Positions 23,740 to 33,416 of a DNA stretch of 64,000 bases are shown in pieces. The notes below the pieces were generated by a model. That model ran no database searches and was not told the DNA's origin. It saw only the letters and a program-made list of their open reading frames with translations. Source of the stretch: CAIZGX01 sp044239865 (lineage in GTDB: Bacteria; Bacteroidota; Bacteroidia; Flavobacteriales_D; Sanyastnellaceae); NCBI GenBank assembly GCA_044239865.1, contig JBIIAO010000002.1, positions 124,001-188,000 on the forward strand, written 5' to 3'. How positions within the stretch are numbered: the stretch's first letter is position 1; each line of letters opens with the position of its first letter. The position numbers and the translations under genes were made by a program.

Positions 23740-25455
23740 ATGAACCGTTTACGTTGGATTCAAATTCTATTTGTTTGTGCATTAGGCCTTTTCATTTTCG
23801 CTTCGAATAGTAACGGAAGAGCAACTGTAGCAAACTCAGGCAACACAGGAGCTCCAGGAGAGAATACTTGTGGACAATGTCACAGTGGAGGAAGTTACAA
23901 TGCCTCGGTTGCAATTCAAGTTTTTCCAAATGGCGGCACTGTTCCAACCACACAATTTGTTTCAGGGAATACGTATACCGTGAAAGTAACGGTTAGCAAT
24001 TCAATGGGAAATCCATTTGGTTATGCATTTCAATTCACTGCTTTAACCGACGCTGAAAGCGCGCCTATCAGCGGCTACAGCAGCCTAGCTTCGAACGTCA
24101 AGCAAAAAACAATTACCGTTGCAAACGCCTTCAACGGCCGAACCTACCTCGAGCACAACGGTGTGACATCGAACAATCTTTTCCAATTCAACTGGACTGC
24201 TCCGGCAAATTTAAATGAGCCTGTAACATTTTTCGCAAGTGGAAACGTTGTAAACGGAACTGGTTCAACAGCGGGCGATGCGACCGCAAATACTTCGTTA
24301 ACCTTGTATCCCGCGGTGCAAGTGAGTAACGATATTATTCAACCTTCATGCACAAACAATGGTATTGGGACTATTACATTGACTATTTCAGGCGGACAAG
24401 CGCCGTATAACGTCGTATGGCAAGACGGATCCACCGGAAACAGTATTCAAGGTGGACCAGGCTCCTACTCTGCATTAGTCACAGATTTCGCAGGAAATTC
24501 AGCAACCCTTCCTGCAGTGTTAAATACATTCACGCCGCTTACCATCGAACATACTTCAACAGATGTTTCTTGTTTCGGGCTTTGTGACGGAACAATAAAC
24601 CTGAACATAATTTCGGGAACAGCTCCAATCAATGTTCTTTGGAGCAATGGTTCTGTTGGAGGTGAGCTGTCCAATGCATGCGCTGGAATATACACTGCTA
24701 CTGTTACCGACGCTAATGGATGTTCATTCGTGGTGATGGATACAATCTTCGAACCTACAGCAATTACTAACGCTCCGGATATCCAAAACGTTTCTTGCGC
24801 GGGAGATTTAAGCGGATGGATTTTTAACAATCCCCAAGGTGGAACAGCTCCATACACCTACACTTGGAGCCATGATTTATTTTTGACTGAAAGCAGCGCA
24901 ATCTATTTACTTGCTGGAAATTACACTTCAACAATAACTGATTTTAACGGATGTGAATTCTCTGAAACAATCACTATTGAAGAGCCTGATTCGTTAGACT
25001 ATTCTGTTGAACTTTTTGTTGAAGGCGGACTAGGTGTTGGTGAAGTTCAAATGACTACCAATGGTGGAATTCCACCCTACCAGTGGAATTGGCTTCATGG
25101 TGACACGAATGAAGACACAACTATTCCAGAACTCACCACTAGTTATTGCATAATTACAGATGCGAATGGTTGCGCGATCCAGACTGAAAATTTCACAACA
25201 ATTACCTCCGTTGAAAATTACGATTTCCAATTTGAACTATTTCCACAACCCGCTAATGAAACGCTTAGTATTTCCACGACTCAAACTTTCGAACGTTTAG
25301 ATATTTTGAATTCAACCGGTGAGCGCATTTATACCATGAGAAATCCGCAAAGAATGCAACAAATAAATGTTTCTGAATGGAGTGCGGGAAGTTATATCCT
25401 TCAATTAACGCAAGGCAATACCCGAGTGAATCGCTTGTTTTTAGTGAAACACTAA
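23740..25455 (+). CDS. Secreted T9SS type A protein with a CxxCH-containing N-terminal domain and SprB-like repeats
   Basis: A 571-aa surface protein. Signal peptide (about 1-26), then a choice-of-anchor V / Reeler-like domain (about 27-195) that opens with GAPGENTCGQCHSG, so Cys44-Cys47-His48 form a heme-c-like CxxCH motif. Then come four SprB-like Ig repeats with paired cysteines (about 198-485; recurring GTAPINVLWSNGS, GTAPYTYTWSHD), and a type A T9SS signal (about 495-571, LFPQPANETLSIS, LDILNSTGERIY, SAGSYILQL). Whether heme binds is unproven; in this domain the motif may bind metal or form a disulfide. Ends sharing CTAA with the convergent hutH. Confidence 0.9.
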   Translation: MNRLRWIQILFVCALGLFIFASNSNGRATVANSGNTGAPGENTCGQCHSGGSYNASVAIQVFPNGGTVPTTQFVSGNTYTVKVTVSNSMGNPFGYAFQFTALTDAESAPISGYSSLASNVKQKTITVANAFNGRTYLEHNGVTSNNLFQFNWTAPANLNEPVTFFASGNVVNGTGSTAGDATANTSLTLYPAVQVSNDIIQPSCTNNGIGTITLTISGGQAPYNVVWQDGSTGNSIQGGPGSYSALVTDFAGNSATLPAVLNTFTPLTIEHTSTDVSCFGLCDGTINLNIISGTAPINVLWSNGSVGGELSNACAGIYTATVTDANGCSFVVMDTIFEPTAITNAPDIQNVSCAGDLSGWIFNNPQGGTAPYTYTWSHDLFLTESSAIYLLAGNYTSTITDFNGCEFSETITIEEPDSLDYSVELFVEGGLGVGEVQMTTNGGIPPYQWNWLHGDTNEDTTIPELTTSYCIITDANGCAIQTENFTTITSVENYDFQFELFPQPANETLSISTTQTFERLDILNSTGERIYTMRNPQRMQQINVSEWSAGSYILQLTQGNTRVNRLFLVKH

Positions 25456-26939
25456 TTCAATTCCAACAACTCGAAAGCCTTCTGCATGTCTGCATGCTGA
25501 AAGCGGTCTTGAACGTAGTGAGAAACAACCGCTCTTAATTGCGCGTGCATGTCTTCAACTACTTTCGAAGATTTAAGTGGACGTCTGAAATCCAATCCCT
25601 GTGCAGCGTTTAACCATTCAATGGCTAGAACCGACTGTAGATTTTTCACGACTTGAAAACATTTCGTTGCGCCGTTGGCACCCATACTCACGTGGTCTTC
25701 TTGTCCGTTGCTGCTGTCTATGGTATCGACACTTGAAGGCGTGCACAATTGTTTGTTCTGACTTACGATAGACGCAGCAGCGTATTGTGGAATCATAAAG
25801 CCGCTGTTCAAGCCAGCGTCTTTCACCAAGAAAGCAGGCAAGCCTCGTTGTCCTGAAATAAGTTTGTATGTTCTTCTTTCCGAAATGCTTGCAACTTCAG
25901 CTAACGCAATGGCCAAAAAATCCATGCTCAACGCAAGAGGTTGTCCGTGGAAATTTCCACCAGAAATAATCTGATTTTCTTCCGGAAAAATAATTGGATT
26001 GTCTGTCACTGCGTTGATTTCTCTTTCAATAATGGTAAGCACATAGGCAATCGCGTCGTGCGACGCACCCAACACTTGAGGAATACAACGGAATGAATAT
26101 GGGTCTTGAACGTGTGCTTTTTTCTGAACTTGAATTTCACTTCCTTTCAAAGCATCTTGCATTGAAATTGCTACAATCTGCTGTCCTTCTTGATTTCGAA
26201 CACGGTGCGTTAAATCTATGAACGGCTCTGGGCGCGCATCGAATGCATCGACAGACATAGCGGCAATGTTTATAGCGTTGTCGAACAAATGCTCGGCACG
26301 AATTAAATTCTCTACTGAATAGGCCAACATAAACTGCGTGCCATTGATGAGCGCTAATCCTTCCTTCGATTGAAGCGTAATGGGCTTCAAGCCCTCTTCT
26401 TTCAATACATCGGCGGCATTGCGCTCGTAACCTTTGTACATCACTTTTCCTTCCCCAATCAACGGAAGGCACAAGTGAGATAACGGCGAAAGATCTCCGC
26501 TTGCGCCCAATGAACCTTGTGTGAAGACAATAGGTAAAATATTCCTGTGATAGAACTCTAACAACAACTCAACGGTTGCCAATTGCACACCGCTGTGACC
26601 GTGAGAAAGACTTTTTGCTTTCAGCACTAACATTAATCGAACGATTTCTTCAGGAACATTATCGCCCATTCCGCATGCATGCGAACGAAGCAAATTGTTT
26701 TGAAGAAGATTCAAATCGTCTTTTGAAATTTCGGTATTGCACAACGAACCGAAACCTGTATTGATTCCGTATACCGGATTCTCGCTCGTCTCTAAATACG
26801 AGTCTAAAAAAGTTCTACATGCTTGAATTTTTTCCTTCGCCACATCGGAAAGTGAAACTTTCGTTCCACCCGTTCTTGCAGCAACTAGGTCGTTCAACAC
26901 CCATTCTTCGTTAGGGCAAAGGATTAAATTATTACTCAT
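25452..26939 (-). CDS. hutH: Histidine ammonia-lyase
   Basis: Converts histidine to urocanate and ammonia, first step of histidine breakdown. The 495-aa protein has the MIO-forming triad in GSLGASGDLSPL (Ala146-Ser147-Gly148), the active-site Tyr in NPVYGINTGFG (Tyr57), and conserved GGNFHGQP and QDHVSM-like (EDHVSMGANG) segments. No hutU, hutI or hutG is nearby, so the rest of the pathway, or a tyrosine-type lyase role, must be judged elsewhere. It is the last gene of the fumC-manC-tonB-hutH run, 5 nt after the TonB-like gene. Confidence 0.94.
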   Translation of the reverse strand: MSNNLILCPNEEWVLNDLVAARTGGTKVSLSDVAKEKIQACRTFLDSYLETSENPVYGINTGFGSLCNTEISKDDLNLLQNNLLRSHACGMGDNVPEEIVRLMLVLKAKSLSHGHSGVQLATVELLLEFYHRNILPIVFTQGSLGASGDLSPLSHLCLPLIGEGKVMYKGYERNAADVLKEEGLKPITLQSKEGLALINGTQFMLAYSVENLIRAEHLFDNAINIAAMSVDAFDARPEPFIDLTHRVRNQEGQQIVAISMQDALKGSEIQVQKKAHVQDPYSFRCIPQVLGASHDAIAYVLTIIEREINAVTDNPIIFPEENQIISGGNFHGQPLALSMDFLAIALAEVASISERRTYKLISGQRGLPAFLVKDAGLNSGFMIPQYAAASIVSQNKQLCTPSSVDTIDSSNGQEDHVSMGANGATKCFQVVKNLQSVLAIEWLNAAQGLDFRRPLKSSKVVEDMHAQLRAVVSHYVQDRFQHADMQKAFELLELN

Positions 26940-26944
26940 AGAAA

Positions 26945-27382
26945 TTAGCTCAACTTAAAAACAATGGGCAAAGTCATAACGACTCTTTTCGGCTCACCAT
27001 TCAAAGATCCAGGTGAAAAGTCCTTCAGATTCTTAACCACGCGAATGGCTTCTTTACCCAATGCTTTTCCGAGATCTCCTTCTGGCTGACGTAAAATTTT
27101 AATATTTGAAATCTTACCGTTTTTTTCAACTATAAATTGCACAAATACCCTTCCTTCAAAACCGTTTTCTAAACAGACCTGAGGATAAACCATAGATTTG
27201 GCAAGGTCCTTAAACATTTCAGTTTCCCCGCCTTCGTATGCAGGCATGACCTCTGGAAAAACCAATGGTTCTTCAACCAATGGCCCAGGAGGTGGCGGTG
27301 GCATTGGAATTGGATCAGGATCGGGTTGGGCAAAACAATGCGCAACGCTCAGTACAAGTAGCAGGGAAAAGATGTGCTTCAT
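26945..27382 (-). CDS. Energy transducer TonB-like periplasmic protein
   Basis: A 145-aa protein with a signal peptide (about 1-19, ending HCFAQ), a proline-rich stretch (DPDPIPMPPPPPGP), and a TonB C-terminal domain (about 50-145: YPQVCLENGFEGRVFVQFIVEKNG, ILRQPEGDLGKALGKEAIRVVK). Unlike classical TonB there is no retained inner-membrane anchor if the signal is cleaved. The start at 27382 gives a TAATG overlap with manC. Its partner receptor is unknown. Confidence 0.88.
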   Translation of the reverse strand: MKHIFSLLLVLSVAHCFAQPDPDPIPMPPPPPGPLVEEPLVFPEVMPAYEGGETEMFKDLAKSMVYPQVCLENGFEGRVFVQFIVEKNGKISNIKILRQPEGDLGKALGKEAIRVVKNLKDFSPGSLNGEPKRVVMTLPIVFKLS

Positions 27383-28476
27383 TATACCCATGATTCGCCT
27401 TTGTTAATCTTAATGTCGTTTACGAATTGCTTAATTTTTTGCTCGTCTTCTTTTTTACAGACCAACAACGAAACACCTGTATCAACCACAATGTATCCGT
27501 TTAATCCATGAAGGACAACAAGTTTATCGCTTCCCACGTGCACCACACTGTCTGCACAGTTGTACAACATCACGTTCTCCCCTACTACTCCGTTGTTGTG
27601 CTCATCTGTTTCCAATTGCGTGTGCAATGAACCCCAAGTGCCTAAGTCGCTCCAACCGAAATCGCTTAAGACAACATTTACGTTTTTTGCTTTTTCCATA
27701 ATACCGTAATCGATACTAATGTTTTCGCAACTGCTGTACATGTTGTTTATGAATGTAGCTTCTTCCGTTGTTCCGTATTTTCCTTTTCCTTCTTCGAACT
27801 GTGCGTACATTTCCGGAAGATGACTTTGGAACGCCTTCATAATCGAAGGTAAATTCCACACAAAAATTCCGGAATTCCAATAGAAGTCGCCACTTTCAAT
27901 AAAGTCCTTAGCCAATTCCAAATTTGGTTTTTCAGTAAAGGTTTTTACTTTCTTCACGCGATCGTTATCTACCTCTTTCGCATCTGCCCATTGAATGTAT
28001 CCGTATCCGGTATCAGGGCGCGTTGGCTTAATTCCGAGCGTTACTAAATTTCCAGATTTGTTCGCTTGATTCATGCTGATTTGAATGTCTTCAATGAATG
28101 AAGCTTCTCGCGTGATCAAGTGATCGCTCGGCGCAACAACGATATTTGCATCGGGCGTGCGCTCTGCAATCCAGAACGCTGAATATGCAACACACGGTGC
28201 CGTATTACGCATGAAAGGTTCGCACAACACTTGTTCCGGTTTAAGGTCTGGCAATTGCTCTAAAACAAGCGCCTTGTATCGTTCATTCGTTACCACCAAA
28301 ATATTCTCTTTCGGAACAAGGGGTAAAAAACGATCGTACGTCATTTGAATGAGCGTGCGTCCAGTTCCCAGAATATCGTGAAACTGTTTTGGAAAAGCCG
28401 TGCGGCTCATAGGCCAGAATCTTGAACCAATTCCACCTGCCATGATAACGCAGTAGTTTTTTGAAATGTCAGTCAT
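27382..28476 (-). CDS. manC: Mannose-1-phosphate guanylyltransferase
   Basis: Makes GDP-mannose from mannose 1-phosphate and GTP for polysaccharide and glycoprotein glycans. The 364-aa protein is a single nucleotidyltransferase domain without the C-terminal isomerase: MAGGIGSRFWPMSR (about 12-25), FPKQF, APSDHLI, YGYIQWAD, FTEKP, YWNSGIFVW, and SDFGWSDLGTWGSL. It lies 17 nt after fumC; TACTTTTA, one mismatch from the promoter consensus, ends 4 nt before its ATG and may allow separate, leaderless expression. Confidence 0.94.
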   Translation of the reverse strand: MTDISKNYCVIMAGGIGSRFWPMSRTAFPKQFHDILGTGRTLIQMTYDRFLPLVPKENILVVTNERYKALVLEQLPDLKPEQVLCEPFMRNTAPCVAYSAFWIAERTPDANIVVAPSDHLITREASFIEDIQISMNQANKSGNLVTLGIKPTRPDTGYGYIQWADAKEVDNDRVKKVKTFTEKPNLELAKDFIESGDFYWNSGIFVWNLPSIMKAFQSHLPEMYAQFEEGKGKYGTTEEATFINNMYSSCENISIDYGIMEKAKNVNVVLSDFGWSDLGTWGSLHTQLETDEHNNGVVGENVMLYNCADSVVHVGSDKLVVLHGLNGYIVVDTGVSLLVCKKEDEQKIKQFVNDIKINKGESWV

Positions 28477-28493
28477 GTACTAAAAGTATCAAA

Positions 28494-29897
28494 TTATTTT
28501 GGAAGTTTTCCAACCATTTTCGAAGGCACTACAATCTCGTCATACTCTTCTGCAGTCACATGTCCTAAACGAATCGCTTCTTCACGAAGAGTGGTTCCGT
28601 TTTTATGAGCAGTCTTCGCAATTTCTGCCGCTTTGTAGTATCCAATTTTTGTATTTAATGAAGTCACCAACATCAATGAATTGTTAACCAACTCTTCAAT
28701 GCGTGAGTAGTTCGGCTCAATTCCAACTGCACAATTCACATCGAAAGAAACGCAAGCATCTCCTAATAAAACTGCACTCTGTAAGAAGTTGTATGCCATC
28801 ATTGGTTTGAACACATTCAACTCGTAATGTCCTTGAGTTCCACCAACTGTAATGGCAACATCGTTACCCATCACTTGCGCGCAAACCATGGTTAACGCTT
28901 CGCATTGCGTTGGGTTAACTTTTCCTGGCATGATGGAAGAACCCGGTTCGTTTTCAGGAATATGAATCTCTCCAATTCCGCTGCGAGGACCGCTAGCCAT
29001 CATGCGAATGTCGTTTGCGATTTTGTTTAATGAAACTGCTAATTGCTTCAATGCACCGTGTGTTTCAACAATACCGTCGTGCGCTGCTAGTGCTTCAAAT
29101 TTATTCGGGGCTGTAATAAATGGAAGCCCGCTGAACTCAGCAATTTTCTCTGCTACCAATTCTGAATATCCTTCAGGTGTATTGATTCCTGTTCCTACTG
29201 CTGTTCCGCCAAGAGCTAATTCACCGAGGTGAGAAAGCGTGTTGTTCAATGCACGAAGACCGTGATTGAGTTGCGCAACATACCCACTTAATTCTTGTCC
29301 TAGAGTCACTGGCGTAGCATCCATTAAATGTGTGCGACCGATTTTCACTACGTTCATGAACTCTTTCGATTTCGCAGCAAGCGTGTCGCGTAACTGCGTA
29401 ACACCCGGAATGGTAACTCGCACAACCGCTTCGTATGCGGCCATGTGCATAGCGGTTGGATACGTATCGTTTGAAGATTGCGATTTGTTTACGTCGTCGT
29501 TTGGATTCAACAACATTTGTCCTTCACCCAATTGTCCGCCTGCTAAAACGTGGGAACGGTTTGCAACCACTTCATTCACGTTCATGTTGCTCTGTGTACC
29601 TGATCCTGTTTGCCAGATTACCAAAGGGAATTGATCATACAATTCACCACGAACGATTTCGTCGCACACTGCAGAAATAGCATCGCGCTTTTCAGCTGGC
29701 AATACTCCTAACTGACAGTTGGCGTGCGCTGCGGCTTTCTTCAATGTACCGAAAGCCTTAATGATTTCCTTCGGCATACTTGCCTCAGGTCCAATTTTAA
29801 AATTATTTCTAGAGCGTTCAGTTTGTGCTCCCCAATACACATTAGCGGGTACCTTCACTTCACCCATTGTGTCTTTTTCAATACGAAAATTTTCCAT
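28494..29897 (-). CDS. fumC: Class II fumarate hydratase
   Basis: Oxygen-stable fumarase of the TCA cycle, reversible hydration of fumarate to malate. The 467-aa protein has the substrate motifs GSGTQSNMNVNEV (about 98-110), the catalytic His in GRTHLMDA (His190), and the superfamily signature GSSIMPGKVNPTQ (319-331, with catalytic Ser320). Normal length. It lies 18 nt after prfB and heads toward manC, tonB and hutH on the same strand. Confidence 0.97.
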   Translation of the reverse strand: MENFRIEKDTMGEVKVPANVYWGAQTERSRNNFKIGPEASMPKEIIKAFGTLKKAAAHANCQLGVLPAEKRDAISAVCDEIVRGELYDQFPLVIWQTGSGTQSNMNVNEVVANRSHVLAGGQLGEGQMLLNPNDDVNKSQSSNDTYPTAMHMAAYEAVVRVTIPGVTQLRDTLAAKSKEFMNVVKIGRTHLMDATPVTLGQELSGYVAQLNHGLRALNNTLSHLGELALGGTAVGTGINTPEGYSELVAEKIAEFSGLPFITAPNKFEALAAHDGIVETHGALKQLAVSLNKIANDIRMMASGPRSGIGEIHIPENEPGSSIMPGKVNPTQCEALTMVCAQVMGNDVAITVGGTQGHYELNVFKPMMAYNFLQSAVLLGDACVSFDVNCAVGIEPNYSRIEELVNNSLMLVTSLNTKIGYYKAAEIAKTAHKNGTTLREEAIRLGHVTAEEYDEIVVPSKMVGKLPK

Positions 29898-29915
29898 GAT
29901 GATATTATTTATAAA

Positions 29916-31035
29916 TTATAAATCGTCGTTATCGGAATGCTGAACTCCTTTCCCTTGTCCCATTAAAAAGGCCTTCAAGAAATTATCTATTTCACCATTC
30001 ATTACTTTTTCCACATCGCTGGTTTCTTCTCCGGTGCGAACGTCCTTCACCAATTTGTATGGTTGCATCACGTAGTTTCGAATTTGAGAGCCCCATTCGA
30101 TTTTCTTTTTCCCTGCTTCAATTTCATCGCGTGCAGCATGGCGTCTAGCAAGTTCGGCTTCAAACAATTGAGACTTCAGCAATTGCAATGCCTTTTCTTT
30201 GTTTTGAAGTTGCGAACGCGTTTCCGTATTGTCAATGATAATTCCGGAAGGCTTGTGTTTCAAGCGAACCCCGGTTTCAACCTTGTTTACGTTTTGTCCA
30301 CCTGCACCTCCTGAACGGAAGGTGTCCCAAGAAATATCTGCGGGATTGATGTGAATGTCAATGGTGTCGTCTACGAGTGGATAAACGTAAACACTCACGA
30401 AAGAAGTGTGTCGTTTCGCGTTTGAGTCGAACGGAGAAATACGAACCAATCGATGCACGCCGTTTTCACCTTTCAACATACCGAATGCGAAAGGACCTTC
30501 AAATTCGAGTGTGCACTGTTTTACACCTGCAACATCTCCTTCTTGAAGGTCAAGTTCTTTCACTTTGTGTCCGCTCTTTTCGCCCCACATAATGTACATG
30601 CGCATGAGCATGCTTGCCCAATCGCAACTTTCTGTGCCACCTGCTCCCGCAGTAATTTGAAGAACAGCGCTTAGATTGTCCTCTTCAGCAGAAAGCATGT
30701 TTTTAAACTCAAGCTCTTCAAGCTCGGTTGATGCAAGTTTATATTGCACGTCGAGTTCGGCTTCGTCTACTTCGCCTTCCTTAAAAAATTCATAAAGCAC
30801 TTGAGCATCGTCAACCGCAGATTGACATTTTTGATAAGCATCTGTCCACAATTTTTTATTGCGAATTTGCTTCATGGTTGCCTCGGCTTTTTTCGGATCG
30901 TTCCAAAAGTCGGGGTCTTGTGTTAGTTTTTCGTCTTCACGAATTTGGAGGAGTTTTACCTCCACGTCAAAGATACCTCCCGAGCGCTCTCGTGCGCTCT
31001 TTCAGTTCGTTGATCGCGTCAATTGTTATCGCCAT
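29916..31035 (-). CDS. prfB: Peptide chain release factor 2 (programmed +1 frameshift)
   Basis: Terminates translation at UAA and UGA. The product is 372 aa if the programmed shift is used. Translation starts at ATG 31035 and reads 22 codons to CTT TGA (UGA at 30969-30967). A +1 shift at CTT skips base 30969 and continues GAC GTG GAG into the long frame. The slip site reads GGGAGG-TAT-CTT-TGA-C, with the SD-like GGGAGG (30981-30976) at the same distance as in E. coli. The C-terminal part has GGAGGQNVNK (catalytic GGQ). A promoter-like TACTTTCG lies at 31064-31057. RF2 thereby autoregulates: low RF2 favours the shift. Confidence 0.96.
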
Positions 31036-31070
31036 CTGGAATGAAATTTTATAGCGCGAAAGTACGTCAA

Positions 31071-31562
31071 TTAATCCAAAAACGAATCAATATCTTCACT
31101 CATTTCACGAAGAACCTTAAAGACTTCCTCTGTCTGAAAACCTTTACGAATGAGGGCTTTCGCGGCATATTGATTTTTCAACCTTCCTTTCTTTTCATAT
31201 TTCTTTTGAAGGGCAGGAAGTAGCGCTCGTATCTGAAGCGAGTCTGCCTCACTCGGAAGATTTCGAATCGCATCTTGAATGTTCCGGGGAGAAACTCGTT
31301 TTGCTTTTAGATGCAACTCAATTTTCCGCTTACTCCATTTTCGAAATTCGAAATGATCGTGAGCAAACGCTGAAGCGAAGCGCGATTCGCTTAATAAATT
31401 CAATGTAATTAATTCCGACATGAGTTCTTGTCGGTCTTGTGACCACACTCCGTATTGAATTAATTTCTTTTCTACATCGAAGGGCGCGCGTTCCGCCTTG
31501 TCGCAATACCGTTGAATTTTCAAGCGGCATTTCGCTAGATCTATTGGCGCTTCGTTTTGCAT
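31071..31562 (-). CDS. recX: Regulatory protein RecX
   Basis: A 163-aa helical protein that binds and modulates RecA filaments. The three-helix repeats are visible (CRLKIQRYCDKAERAPFDVEKKL; LNLLSESRFASAFAHDHF; WSKRKIELHLKAKRV; RNQYAAKALIRKGF-like segment). recA is not adjacent. TAATTTCG (31574-31567), one mismatch from TAnnTTTG, ends 4 nt before the ATG, another leaderless-type arrangement. It is divergent from the DUF349 gene. Confidence 0.9.
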   Translation of the reverse strand: MQNEAPIDLAKCRLKIQRYCDKAERAPFDVEKKLIQYGVWSQDRQELMSELITLNLLSESRFASAFAHDHFEFRKWSKRKIELHLKAKRVSPRNIQDAIRNLPSEADSLQIRALLPALQKKYEKKGRLKNQYAAKALIRKGFQTEEVFKVLREMSEDIDSFLD

Positions 31563-31629
31563 TTTTCGAAATTAGAAAGAATACTTTATTTGGTGTGAAA
31601 TGTTCAAAGGAATTATGAAATTTCTTTGT

Positions 31630-31637
31630 TAAATTTG
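31630..31637 (+). promoter_or_regulatory. Promoter -7 element of the DUF349 gene
   Basis: TAAATTTG matches TAnnTTTG and stands 22 nt before the ATG at 31660. Confidence 0.55.
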
Positions 31638-31659
31638 TGAGAGAATCGAAGATAGAAAA

Positions 31660-33348
31660 ATGAAAGAGGAATTAATAGGCCAGTTGCGCGACTTACTTCA
31701 AGCCGAAGATATTATGTTGGTGCGTGATCAAGTAAAAAACATTCGCAGTAACTGGAAAGCTGAAAGCGTAAAAGAGCGCCAATTGCAATGGGAGCATTTC
31801 AAATCTGAAAATGCAGAAGGTGCAGAAGTAGATTTTGTATACGCGCCTCATGAATTGGAAGGGACGCTTCAAGAATTACTGAAAGAATACGAAGACAAAA
31901 TTCAAGTAGCTGGCAAAGCGCTTGCACAAGAGCGTTCGCGTAATTTCGAAATAAAATCTGACTTGTGTGATCGCATGGAGCGACTTACCAAGAACGAAGA
32001 AAATATTGGAAAAGCTTTTTCTCTTCAAAAAGAAATAAAAGAATATTGGGACAATACAGGTGATGTTCCTGGAGATAAATATCCTGCGTTAATTGATCGT
32101 TGGCACAAATCGAATCAAGACTTTTTCTATCATATCAATATCTACAAAGAACTTCAGGCGAACGATTTAAAAGTAAATCACAAGTTGAAGGAAGAGTTGA
32201 TGGAATTAGCGAAAGGACTTTCTGCTATTGAGTCTATAAATGAATTGGAAGTTGAAGTGCGAAGACTTCAGCGCGAGTGGATGCTCATTGGTCCTTCTCC
32301 CAAAGAAACCTTCCAGCAAATGGGCGATGATTTCTTTGGTGTATTGCGTGTTGAGCAAGAACGCGTGCAGGCTCATTACGATGCACTAAGCGCGAGCAGC
32401 AACGAAAATTTATCGAAGAAAACACTTCTTATTCAGCGCATGAAAGAGATTCTTGAATTGGATCTTTCTCAGGGCAACAGTTGGAACAAATGGACTGAAG
32501 AAGTTTTGAAACTTCAAGAAGAATGGAAAACCATTGGTTGGGTAAAGAAAAAAGAGAACGAAGAAATTTGGCAAGAGTTCCGTGGTTTATGTGATTTGTT
32601 TTTCACTAAGCGCGGAACATATTTTGAATCTCGTAAAGAGGTTTACGAAAAGAATAAAAAAGCTAAGGAGACAATCATCAACGAAGCTAAAACTCTTCAA
32701 GACAGCAGCGACTGGAAATTGGCCACTGAAGGAATTAAAAAACTTCAAGACAAGTGGAAACAGGTTGGTGGTGCTGATCCGAAAGAGGAACAAAAATTAT
32801 GGCAGCGTTTCCGCTCTTCTTGTGATTTATTCTTCCAAAGAAAGAAAGAACACTTCGGTGAGTTAACGGGGCTTCAAGAAGAGAATTTAAAATTAAAAGA
32901 AGCGTTGCTTACTGAAATTGAAAATACTCCGCTTTCTGGGAACAACAACGAAGACTTGTCCATGCTTCGTTTATTCAATGAACGCTGGCAGGCACTCGGA
33001 CATGTTCCGCGTGAGCACTATGCGAAAATGCAAGCGCGTCACAAGGCTGCATTCGATGATAAATATGGCAAACTAAATGCTGATCGCAAAGAAGCAGATA
33101 TGACCCGTTACAAATCGCGCATTGAGACTATTAAGTCTACCGGTGATAAAGGGTTGAGCAGAGAAAAAATGATTTTGCGCGATAAAGTAGATAAGCTAAA
33201 AGGCGATATCAAATCTTACGAAAACAACATGGGCATCTTCACCGGTAAAGGTGCTGAAGGTATGCGCAAAGAGATTGAGAAAAAGATTGCTTCTGCGAAG
33301 CGTGAGATTTCAGAAATTCTTGAAAAGATTTCTTTGATTCCGAATTAA
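31660..33348 (+). CDS. DUF349 repeat protein
   Basis: A 562-aa charged, helical cytoplasmic protein with about five DUF349-type repeats. Each has the pattern LQxxWKxxG....EExxLWxxFRxxCDxFFxxR (e.g. LQEEWKTIGWVKKKENEEIW, LQDKWKQVGGADPKEEQKLW, FNERWQALGHVPREHYAKM). The C-terminal about 80 residues are a coiled coil. The family is widespread in Bacteroidota and has no assigned biochemical role that I can support here. Monocistronic, ended by a strong terminator. Confidence 0.88.
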   Translation: MKEELIGQLRDLLQAEDIMLVRDQVKNIRSNWKAESVKERQLQWEHFKSENAEGAEVDFVYAPHELEGTLQELLKEYEDKIQVAGKALAQERSRNFEIKSDLCDRMERLTKNEENIGKAFSLQKEIKEYWDNTGDVPGDKYPALIDRWHKSNQDFFYHINIYKELQANDLKVNHKLKEELMELAKGLSAIESINELEVEVRRLQREWMLIGPSPKETFQQMGDDFFGVLRVEQERVQAHYDALSASSNENLSKKTLLIQRMKEILELDLSQGNSWNKWTEEVLKLQEEWKTIGWVKKKENEEIWQEFRGLCDLFFTKRGTYFESRKEVYEKNKKAKETIINEAKTLQDSSDWKLATEGIKKLQDKWKQVGGADPKEEQKLWQRFRSSCDLFFQRKKEHFGELTGLQEENLKLKEALLTEIENTPLSGNNNEDLSMLRLFNERWQALGHVPREHYAKMQARHKAAFDDKYGKLNADRKEADMTRYKSRIETIKSTGDKGLSREKMILRDKVDKLKGDIKSYENNMGIFTGKGAEGMRKEIEKKIASAKREISEILEKISLIPN

Positions 33349-33369
33349 TTATTTAACAATTTAGACATA

Positions 33370-33398
33370 AAAAAACCTCGGAATTTCCGAGGTTTTTC
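33370..33398. terminator. Bidirectional terminator between the DUF349 and trigger factor genes
   Basis: AAAAACCTCGGA (33371-33382) pairs perfectly with TCCGAGGTTTTT (33386-33397) around ATT. With A and T tracts on both sides it can serve both convergent genes, and it is the only terminator between convergent genes in this window. Confidence 0.9.
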
Positions 33399-33416
33399 TT
33401 TTTCTACAATTTCTAT

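Noticed and set aside
30967..30969. In-frame TGA in prfB as a disabling mutation
   Set aside because: It is the programmed frameshift stop with the canonical CTT-TGA-C context.
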